Shown here in pieces: positions 34,201 to 46,200 of a stretch of 64,000 bases of DNA. Position 1 is the first letter of the stretch. Every line of letters begins with the position of its first letter. This DNA is from Crambe crambe (taxonomy: Eukaryota > Porifera > Demospongiae > Poecilosclerida > Crambeidae): the NCBI GenBank assembly GCA_963924555.1, contig OZ004592.1, positions 3,224,001 to 3,288,000 on the forward strand, read 5' to 3'. The translations under genes and the position numbers were made by a program. Below the pieces are notes generated by a model. It was given only the letters and a program-made list of their open reading frames with translations. It was not told the origin of the DNA and made no database searches.

Positions 34201-37200
34201 AGGGCAGGTAGCTCCACAAATTTCAAGGGCAGCGCATGCTCAGAGTTCAGTCAGTCAAACCTCGCGTTCAGCAAAGCTAGCAGGCAGTGAGATTGAATTG
34301 ACTTGAAGCTTAGAAGTAGATGGTAGTGACGACTCAATCGGTTTGCAACTCGATCAGCCCACCCTGGAGGCGATAGTCCAGGGAGTCACCGCTCAGCTAC
34401 TGAAGAGGAAGAACGACGAGCACAGTGGGGAGAGCACAAATTCAGGTGAGCGCGGGTACTCCCGCATCAACTAGCAGTGGTTAGTCATCTATCACTACCC
34501 CTCCTCCATCAGCAAGGATGTGAAACTGAGAGGGAGTAGTATGTAGCAGAATTCTCACAGCATATAGTGAGTGCCTGCCCATAGTTGCTGTGGATCACTT
34601 AGCTAGTAGTAATCGTAGAACAATATTACCTATTATGACGATGATAAGAGTGATGGTATATTGTACTATAAGGGAGGGTAGTAGGAAGGTTTGGATCCTG
34701 GATTGGGGAAGGGTACATTGTTGGCAGTGTTTGGGTGATATTTACTCCTGATTAGTGTAAATAGGTGCTAATTAACATAGCTATTAGCATCAAAACACAC
34801 CCTTTGGCTCCGCCCTACCGCCATTATTGGGAAATTATTTTTTAGGCATACATTGTTACAAATTACATTTAATTACATGCAGGATTGTGAGCAACCCTTA
34901 ACAATGTTGCTTTGTCCAGAATAAAATACTTACAGAACATAGTTCATGCATCTTAATTCCTGCAATATACTGTATAAAAGTTTTACTCACGACTAATTCT
35001 TTCATCAGGATTATCCTCTGGTGGTTCATTATCACAGATTGCATCCTCAGGTATAGCTAATTATGATCAAAATTTATATATTATAAGGTGTGAATATTAA
35101 TAGTCCAAATCATGTGCTATGCTGACAGGGTTACAATTCCTACCACCATGCGAATCCTTGTGTCATGCCCAGCCCGAAGCTGCTCGAACTTTAAATCACG
35201 TAAAGTTCAAGTGTGCTACAACCAACCCATGCATTGTGCTTTAACTCGCCCACACAGGACAGGGGCACAGTGCCACGGTTGGGCACTGACCTAGTGGGGC
35301 AGCTAGGAGCAAACTGGCATGGCAGCTGCAGCTCCAAAACCTAGAGATATCACGCTGTAAGACAGCTAGAAAGTTCTGCCTTTTATACTGGCTACTCAGC
35401 TTGTTGGGTGGAATGCAAACCTGCAACGTGGTCAATGAATAACACCCAACAAGCTCATTCTAGCTGGTCTACTCTACATGAAAATAATACCTTGCATTTG
35501 GACACTAGGGGCATGAGGTATAAGCCGTAAATTCTCAAATAACCGTGCCTTGATCTTGTTCAAATATTCACGGGTATTTTGATTAGTCATGTTGGTTGGG
35601 CTTATATGAAGCTTGAAATCAGGACCAAAATATTCAAAATAGTCGTTATAAGGAAGTTCTAGAAGTGAATAAAAAATTAAGAGACATTAATACATAGAAA
35701 ATCAACCTATATTGAAACAAAGGATACTACTTATTTACATATGTACCATTGGCAACATCACAGTTCAGTGCTACAGCTGTTTCATAGGTCCAACAACGGG
35801 CTACATTCCTTATAGTGTATCCTCCACCTCCCAAAAGAAGCAAGGGTGTGTTGTACCGACGCATGAAGTCTACACATTCTGCATGACCTGTACATATGCA
35901 TAAAAAACATGGGTGAGCCTGAGTCATAATTCAGTGAGAAAGCAGGTCATGACTCATTGAAATTGTCACCTAATACATTTAGTTCCATAGACCAGTAGTA
36001 CTATTTAACTGGCATAAAGTCCTCCCACAGGGGATAGGACTAGCTATAAAGTCCTCCCATTGGCAAATTAATTAAGTCCCCTTTCCCTTGGCTATAAAGT
36101 CAGAGTAATGCAATGAAAAGAAAATATGAATAGATAAAGCTATAATACAACAAGTAAGGTGAAAAAAGAAAAGTAGGGATGGCTGTGTGTGGTTTAAAAA
36201 AGTTCAGCAACAAGAGAGTGAACTTCAGTCAAGTAATCCAACTACAAGCTAACTATTCCTACATTGCTCCCATGACAGGCCAAGATGAGATATAAAGTAG
36301 GGATAGTTAGTTCGCAGTTTGGTAATATTGGCGATGAATAAGGGGTTACTTGACTGAAGTTCACTCTCTTATTGCTGAACTTTTTTGAACCACACACAGC
36401 CATCCATTTTTATTTGAAATAAATATTTTTTTCCTTTACTTGTTCATAACCTTTTTTGATGTAATGCTCTATTATTTTATTACAGGCAACTGGATCCTGT
36501 GATCCTGCTACCCAAGTTAAAATATTGTAGCTATGTAAGTTCATTGGAGGTTTTATTATATTTTATGAGCTGAAATGAATCTGATCCAGAAGGACAAATG
36601 CTGATAGAGCTCGTATCTATACAGTTTATAATAATATTGCCATTGACCTTCTATATAATTATTAAGGCCTTTACTATATTCTGCACGTGATAGCTAGCAA
36701 GTTGGAAAATGACATGCTATTTTTGAAAATGTCGAAAAGGATTATAGCGCAGTAGAGTAGTTTGATATATATAAAAATTATAGCATTCAAATGAACCATT
36801 TCTGAAATAAGTTGTTAGACGATGACGATGATGATAAACCAGATAAAAACGGTGAGCTTAGAAGTCGCTGTAAAATGATACTGCTTTGTTTTCTGGTCTT
36901 CATACTTAAGTCCTAGCACATTGAAGGTGTTCATCTGTCTTCAAGTTAGGAGTTGCTGACTGTTGGAGGGAAGTATTCTGAAGTTATGAAAGAAAATACT
37001 AAGTATTAGTCCAATGGGGCGATCCGTGACATCCCTACTTAGAGAGTACTATTGTGCTCTCTGATAGTAAGCCTATAAAATGAATAAACAACTACCATAT
37101 TTATGCACTAGTGAGCATAATTGTATCTCCACAGAATAGCTGATGTGATTGATACACCGAAAACAAGAATTTGGAGAACAGTTATTTTATTGTTTTAAAT

Positions 37201-40200
37201 GTGGAAGATAATTAAAAACAGTGCTTGGATCATAAAAGACTAAATGTGATGAAATTGGACTATTAAGTGTAAAGTGACAGGCCAAAAACTTTTACAGGAT
37301 AATTAGCACCAAGTCTATGAAGCTGGTAAGAGGAACCATACTAGACTATATACATAAGATTGGAAACAGGTCACGCGTGCCCATAACATATAATCCCTGC
37401 TCATGCTAAATTGCCCTAACAAACAAGGGAGGAGAAGTAGTGTGTCAAATTTATGCTAAACTTAAGTTTAAGTACTTTTTAAAGGTGCCTGTAAAAAATA
37501 TTACTGAATACCCATGGCCAGCTGTCAAGAAAAGCTGTAGTAAAGAAGGATACCATAATGTAGCAACCACTTTATTGTTATAGGGCACTGCCGAACGATA
37601 ATTTCATTCCAGAGAAGATTTGGTGTGAAATGCCTGTTTTGGGAATCAAGATGAAGAGTAGAGCTGCCCCAGTGTATCCTTTCCTGCCCTTAATACAAGA
37701 AGGTATCTCCTCTCTTCATAAATTAATTTTTAATACAGCAACATAGTGAAAATGGCTTCCTACACCATCAGTGAGCAAATTGAGCAAATGGTGTGCCATC
37801 TCGAACTATGTACAAACTTTAGTACATATGGTCAACTCATTTTATACTGAAAGTAAGGGAGCTAGATTTCTATTTTAGTGCCACAAAACTTTTCAGTCAC
37901 CTGTTTCCATGATAAGAAAACACAGCAATAGACTGACAGCTAGAAGTCATTGAGCCTTTTCACTTATAATCATAATTAATGTTACACTAAATACCTTGCC
38001 TTTCACCCTCTTTCTTACTTTTGTGTAAGATTTCTCTGTTTGCCAGGTACCTACACGGAGTGTCTTATAGATTATATGCACGCATAAAAGACTCACCCCA
38101 GCAGCATATCTATGAAATAGTGGGTGGGGCTGAGCAATGGAATTTATAAGTGCCCGTTAATACAGAAGACATGATGGTATCTGGAAATCTTCAAGAACTA
38201 CAGTCATCAGCGCTTTCAGAAGTTCATTTTAAAAGCTAGATATTTGTTTATAATTATAGTAAGCTAGATAAACAATTCAATCCATAATTATCTTATAGCG
38301 GTGTTAGCCTCTCAGTAACTGCCCATTTTTCGACTATAGATAAGTCCTCCACTGTGGTCTTTGTAACTCATCTCTGGAAATTTCAGCAGTCTCGATAGCA
38401 ACCTACAAAATAAGCGCGTGGGCAGATGTCAGAGCCCCCTTAAATTGTCACTTGGTTGTCAAATTCTATGTTCATACAATTTTTCGACAACCATGGACAG
38501 TTTCAGAACCATATTTTCCCACTAAATAGCACAGCTGACCCACCAATTAATGATAAATGTATACAGTATAGGGGAGTTAGGTGCATTATGAGGAACTGTA
38601 ATGCTTAATTACAACAAAACATTTAGACACATATGAAGCTGCCTGGCTTTGTATCAGGGTAACAATTAAGTGTGTCTCTGGTGAGGCATCACGAAAGAGA
38701 GTAGTTTCACACTGACTGTTACACTGTATTTTTTGATAGTATCAGAGAGTACGATAGTACTCTCTAAGTAGGGTTGCCCTATTGGACTAATACTCAGTAT
38801 TTTCTTTCATAACTCCAGAATGCTTCCCTCCTACAGTTAGCAACTCCTAACTTGAAGAGAGAACACCTTCGATGTGCTAGGACTCAAATATGAAGAGCAG
38901 AAGATAAAGGAGTATCATTTTATAGCGACTTCCGTTTTCATCTGGTTGTTCATCATCATCTTATTTTCAGAAATGGTTCATTCAAATGCTATAATTTTTA
39001 TACCACACTACTCAAAAATGACTGCGCTAAAATCCTTTACCTTTAACTTGACATGTTCAAAGTCATTTTCCAACTTGCTAGCTTTCAACCTACAATGTGG
39101 CAGATATTTTTATGCCCTGTCCCTACACGTAATTCTTAGACCTTGACCTCACAACTGACTAGCAAATCTGTCATTAGCTTTCTCTCTCTCTCTCTATGCT
39201 CAGAGCGTAAACTTTAGGCACTAGTCTGGTTATCAATCAAACCTTGATGCAACAGTTTATCAGGTAAAGGCCTTAAAAAAATATATACAAAATTAGGTCA
39301 ATGGCAATCTTATTATAAGCCGTCAACCTAATTTCCAAAATGAATCTGATTTGGAAGGACTAATAGTAGTCCTTCCAGATCAGATTCATTTCGGCTCATA
39401 CAATATTATGAAACCTCCAATGAATTACATAGCTACAATACGTGAACTTTAAAAATTTGATAGCAGGATCACAGCATCCAGTTGCCTGTAATAAAATATT
39501 AGAGCATTACAAGTAATATTTATTCGAAAAAGTTCCAGTCAAGTAACCCCTTACTCATCACCGACTACAAGCTAACTATTCCTACTTCACTTCCTTTACA
39601 TCTCATCTTGGCCTGTTATGGGAGTGAAGTAGGAATAGTTAGCTTGTAGTTGGTGATGGGTAAGGAATTACTTGACTGCAGTTCACTTTCTTGTTGCTGA
39701 ACTTTTTGAACTGCACACAGCCATCCCTACTTTTCTTTCTCCTTATCATGTATTATAGAATGTATCCAAGACTCTAGATATGTACAGAATATCAGTTATT
39801 TTGGTTACTGCTGGAGGTGTTAATACACTATCATTTTTGAATCAGAGTAGGTAACTAGGGCAATGTAGAACATTTGAGTCACAGCGAGCGAGGGAGCAAG
39901 TATTCCTATAGGCTTTTGTGCTGATAGCTATTCATTTATGCTTTCAACTCCTTAGAAGATTTTGATGTGAATTTATATGTAAGTTGCAGGCAGCTGCATA
40001 CATAGAAAACTGTAATCCTTACCTCAAAGCACTTAGATAAATAATAGTTAGACAGCGAGACCGAGGGATCTAAGTTATTTAGACACCCGAAGGCCCGAGG
40101 CTGTAGCATCCCGAGCGAAGCGAGGGTGCTACTAAGGGCCTGAGGGTGTCTAAATAACTTAGATCCCGTTGGTCGAGCTGTCTAACTTATTTAGAACATA

Positions 40201-43200
40201 GCAATAACTACCTAGCAACAGCAAACCTTCCGTATCTTCACAGCAGGAGCGATAGCTAGCTAGAGCTATAATGCTAAGATTCTAGCTACGACGTAAATAA
40301 CAGAGATATTAGCTACTGACGAGTACCCCTTCTCTAGTTTGAACGCTGCAGTGACCCGTCTTGTTTGGGAGAGCCTCGATGCAGTGTGAAGGCGGCAGCA
40401 CCTGCTGCGCGCGCAGGAACCAGCAAGTGAGGGGAGGGGCCAGGTAGCTTGTAATTGTAGCAGTGAACCTTCGAGAAACGGATGAATTTACTTCAACAAC
40501 TACAATGCTGGATCAGCTCAGTAACTTAGAACAAACTTCGATCATATAGCTATGTATGTAGCTAAATCTAGCTATCTTAATCATTCCATGATCATGATTA
40601 TACTTACTTATAGCTACAAAACACAAAAAGAAACAGTCAAATACTTTTTTCACATCTCCTTGGTGATCACATTAGTAGCTATAGTAACATAAACAAGATA
40701 ATGCCTAACATCAATACTTTTTTCACATCTTGGTGATCACATCAGTAGCTATAGTAAACATAAACAAGATAATGCCTAACAGTAGGTTTTCTAAGAAACC
40801 TACTGTTAGGCACTTAGAAAACCTGCTGTCTTTCTAAGTCAGTTAGAAACACTGTAAAACCACTGTACTATGTTCTAAGCCTAGTTAGTGCCTACAAGCT
40901 GCTTAGATAAGCCTTGTGCCTGCTGCCCAAAAGGCTGTAGAAATGGTTCATTGTGCTTTGCTGTTGAGTGGCAGGCAGCTGCATGCATAGAAGGCTAAGT
41001 ACTTACCATGAAGCACTTAGATATGTCTAGTGCCTACAATCCACTTAGATAAGTCATCCACCATGAGTGATGTAGAAATTAATCAAGCAATTACAATTGG
41101 AGCATGTGATGTGAGTGTAGACCTATATTGGGTTTTGCAACATTTTTGCAACTAACACCAGGAGAGAGTGCCACTCACAAATTGTCTTGGTTCCCCTGGC
41201 CCCTGACATCAACAGTGCTTATTATGATGAGTACTAGTGCCAGAGTAACTCTTCAAGTACTTCCCAATTTCAAGTAAGTATAGATAGCTAGCTAAAGACA
41301 GCTGTCGATGTCAGGGGCCTGGGGTAACCATGATAATTTGTGACATGCGCATGGTGCTCTCACAGTGTTAATTGCAAAAACGTTGCAAAACCCAATATTT
41401 TACAATTTTTCAATGAGTCATGACCTGAGAGTCAGCTCGCTCGCTGCAAATAATAGTAGCTCAAACAGATGCATCCCTGAAAAATTAAGCTAAAGATTCA
41501 TGAAAAGTTGGCGAATCTCTGTCACAACTCGGGATGAGATGATTAACTGCAGGCCCTATTTAACATCTAGGCTCTGGTTTAGGCCTAGGGGTTAGGAATG
41601 CTCACTCATGTTTGATGTTTCATCACAATGTTATGATACTGCTTTTGTTATGTAGATATGAGTTGAACAAAGCATCCATATGATATCCATCTCGCATGTG
41701 CTTAGCATCTTGAGTAGAAGGTAGAAACTAACAAGCCAAACTGATATGATAAGGACCTAATTGTTGTGTTGTCAATTACATATTTCAAGTAATCTCTAGC
41801 TTTTTTGCATGGCTAATATTGGAGCCTGTACCTTATCCTTTATAGAGGGAGCACTAAAACACTGCACTTACCCTTAAGAGATAAGTTGAAACAACCAAGG
41901 CGATCTCCAGCCAAGGAATCAGCACCACACTGTAAAACTACAGCAGAAGGACGGTACATTTCCATCACTTTAGACATCACTGGTTTGAATATCATTTCAT
42001 ATGATTCATCATCAATTCCATCACGTAAGGGGAAATTAACTGCGTAGTATTTCCCCTTCTCAGCACCTACATCCTGTACAAGATTAATATATTGTAATAA
42101 TTAGAGATGGCTATTATTAATATGTCGATGTGAAAGGGTGACATTAACCACTCACATTCACCTCCCATTCACACAGCTTCTTATCATTAGTACTTAGTTT
42201 TCATTTGTATAGAAGATGGCCAAATGTACACGTGGGGATGACTACATCAATGTGCCAAAAGGTAACTTGCATAACAGTCCATCCTGTGTAGCTTGCTGAC
42301 ACATTCTGAATGCACAGTTAAGGCTTATCCTGACTAGCTGCCAGGCTAGACTGTAGCTGCAACGTGTTTCATTCCTACATGTGAAGGGTGTAACATGGTT
42401 GCTGAAAGATGCTGTTGGAGTGTATTACTGCTAGCCATTGTTTATAATAATCAGAGACTACGATAGAGTAAGGATGGCACAGATACCCCATTGCACTGAT
42501 ACAAAACATTATGTAGGAATGGTTCTCTTCTACTGTCAGCAACTCCGACAGAACTGTGCTAGAACTAAAGTATGAAGAGTTGAAGACAAAGCAGTATCAT
42601 TTTACAGCTATTTCCAAAATCGCTATTTTCATCTCAATCTTTCGATGATAATCCTTTACACATATTCAAAAATAGTATAACTTTCCAACAAGCTAGCTTT
42701 CAACCTACAATGTGGCAGACATCTTTGCAGTGCACTAGCCCTGCCCCCTTGATTCTTGGACATTGACCTCGTGTCTGATCAGCAAATCTGTATTTGCTGT
42801 CACTCGTAATGATTGATTGGTCAAAGAAGAGCTATTTATAAGTGAACTTTGTCTCTTGATGCTCAGTGATAAAAACTCTAGCCTAGGCACTGATCTAGTA
42901 ACCTTGATGGTTGCTGCATGACACCCAAAGTATATCAGGTACATACATAACATCAATAAAGGCCTTTATAGCTACACGTTTGAGACAAACATTAACTTAT
43001 AATTATGATTAGTCCAAGTATGAGGCAGGGACAATCACACTAGCGAGCGTCCAGTTGCCTATTAGTTACAAAGTGAGTGCAAAAAATTTCTTCAACTTTG
43101 TTGTGCAGGTAGTACATGAGCCATACAAGCAGGAAAAGTGATAATAGTCATTCAATTGCATGTAGCCATAATAGCTAGCACTCCTGAAGAATAATAATGT

Positions 43201-46200
43201 AGGCTATCTATAATTATTTCCAGCGCCAGATTAAGAGCCTATTCCAGAGCCAGTGTCACCAGAAGAGTCTGGCCCAAGCAAGACTAACTCCAGAGCTAGT
43301 CTGGGCTAGCAGACCGCCAGTATAAAGAGGCATTGAGATCCAGACAAGTCAGAAGTGCAGCGTTGAGAGAGAGAGAGCCCGAGTCCAGGATCAGGGCCGC
43401 CTCACTGTGGGATGAGCGATCACTCAACCAATAGGACCGCATGGACAGAAAGACTCGGCATCCTGCCGGATATAGTGGGTGGGGTTGGGGCAGGGCTGTG
43501 TATCGGTATACTTGCAGGTGCCCATAAATCTAGAAGAGTTCGTACTTGGCTTGTTGTTCCCTCATGGTTTAGGGTAGACAGCTACAGATGGGATTAGGAA
43601 ATCTTCAAAAACTGAAGTGATCAGCGCTTTCAGCAGTTCATTCTAAAGCTAGAAATTCATGTATCTAGGAAGCTAGATTATACAAGTGAGAGTAAAAACA
43701 TTTCTTCTAAATGAAAGAGTGATGTAGGCTGGAGTACATGACTATAAAAAGTACGGAAATAAGGTGCTGGCTATGTACTGCATTTGCTCTGCTAACTGTC
43801 ACAGAATTGATAAACCCTACATCACTGACTGTGCTCTGCTAACTGTCATAAAATTGACATAAACCATACATCGCTGCTGCCATATTATTATCCTTTTTGG
43901 CTACACCTTGCAGCGATGTAGGGTTTATGTCACAGTTAGCAGAGTACAGTGACAAATGCAGCGATGTAGGGTTTGTCAATTCTGTGACAGTTAGCAGAGC
44001 AAATGCAGTACATAGCCAGCACCTTGTTTCCATACTTTTTATAGTCATGTACTCCAGCCTACATCACTTAGAAGAAATGTTTTTACTCTCACTTGTTTGC
44101 ACACTTTTTTCAAGGGGCGCGGCTAGCTAAAGAGAACGACCCTTTATCAAATAATCTTACCACGCCCATCGCAACTCAGCAAGACAGTTTTTTCTCTGTT
44201 TATAAACTAACTGTGTCCACGAAGCGTTCTAGCGTTTTAGAGTTGTCTACATAGAGTCTACAAAGTGTATAAACTAACTATGCTGTCTTCGAAGCGTTCG
44301 AGAATTTGAGTCGTCCACGAAGGCACTTGAACGGCAATTGATAGTTACAACTTGAGGTGTACTTCAATTTGAACAATACCATTCCTTACCTGAGGTGTAG
44401 AGCTTCAAGATGGTACCAAGATCGTAGATATAGGATGAAGCAATCGGGAGTTATGGCTGTCAAGCGTCCACGAAGGCACTTGGACAGCAATTGACAGCTA
44501 GGACTTGAGCTTTACTTCAATTTGAACAAGACCATTCCTTAGATAAGGTGTAGAGCTTCAATATGGTACCGAGATCGTAGATATAGGATGAAGCAGTCGG
44601 GAGTTATGGCTGTCAAGAAGATTATTATTATTATTATTAATGAGCGTGGGCGTTTTGCGTGTCAAGCCTACATAGAGAGTGCTACCGCACACGCTGATAC
44701 AGACAATTCGATCTGTAGTTGTCTTATAAGTATGCAAAGGAAGGATGTGAAACTATTTTCAACATTGTACGTTTAGCACATTATTTTTACTCTTTTTAGC
44801 TTCAAGCGGCGCTAGTCTCTCAGTAACTGCCCCGTTTTTCCTAGTTCTTGGGAGATCAGCGACTTTAGATAAGTCCTCCACTGTTTGTAGTTTATCTCTG
44901 CAAGTTTCAGAAGTCTCGATATTGGTCCCTAGCAACCTGCAAAACAAGCGCATGGGCGGGATGTTGGAGCCCCCTTAAGATTAGCAAAAAATAGCTCACC
45001 CAGTAAGAAAATGTAGAAAATATGAAGGTGAGCTTAACATAGGGTAGTTCAGCAAGAAGACCAGTGCCTAACAGTTTATATGCAAAGTGCATCTAATAAT
45101 GGTAGTAGCCTAAATCAAGAGAGCTGGCACTTGCCTTGCTCTATTGCTTTACAGAACTGTCCAGTGATTACTCACAGAATGAGAAGTATGTCTAGTAAGG
45201 TTGGTGAGTACTGACAGGCTCTCTGAAAAAGCTAGGCAGACACATATATACAGGTTATTCATCCAGCAGTCAACTGAAAAAGGTGCATGCTACCTGGGAG
45301 AGATGAATAGGCGATTTTGTTAAATGACTTTGATTACTATTACTTGGCACATAGACAATATCTACATATGAAAATATGAAGCCACACAGTAGTAAAGAAG
45401 CTTACTGAATAACCAATTCAAAAAAATGCATTCTATTGCTCACTAATAAGATCATTATGCAGGTTCTTCTGTCAACAAAAACAGTTCTGTTAGTGTACAC
45501 TGCTCTGTCTCGGATACACCAAGTTTCCCTGCCAGGAATCAGTGGAGAATATTTTTAGCCGGTAGTTTATACTACTATAATGAAATTTTTAGCTATACAA
45601 AGCCTGGATATGAGGTTTACTCGCTCACCTTCTGCACAGTCCTTAGTTCACACACACAAAATTTACCTTGAGATCTCCAGTGCCAGGAAAGTATTCTCCA
45701 TACTTATGAAAAGAAACTGTCATTACTCTGTCAGTGGTATAGAAGGCTTCTTCTACTCCATCTCCATGATGTATGTCAATGTCGATATATAACACACGCT
45801 GATGATACCTACCAAAAACCAAATAGTAGATACATGACTAGGCGAAGAATTCAATTTGGCAATCAAGGACTCCAACTTCCAAAGTTAATAATCGAAGTAA
45901 TTATCTAGTTGTGGTATCAATGTCACACAGGGTGAATTCAAACAAAAATAGTAGGTCATACCGGTCCCAATTTTTCAAAGTGCTTTCTTAAGTTAAAAAG
46001 GCTATGTATAACCAAGCCAGCATCCCTACATATCATAGATATGGTTCAAAATACTGGATTGTAGGAGAATGGGAGACCCTCCTTGTCAAAATTTCTGGCC
46101 ATAATAGTGCTGACATGAGGCTGATGCCACATTGTGTCTACAGTCAAATTAATTCAGTACAATAAATGATTGAATTGACAGGGATGAAGGTAATGTAGGA

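Noticed and set aside
35112..35440. Opposite-strand open frames between HDAC exons 9 and 10
   Set aside because: No homology and no consistent splice signals. They lie wholly inside a short HDAC intron.
43412..43597. Hydrophobic open frame with [20 protein letters not shown] (looks like a membrane segment)
   Set aside because: It lies in a dispersed repeat whose second copy (38095-38445) does not keep the frame.
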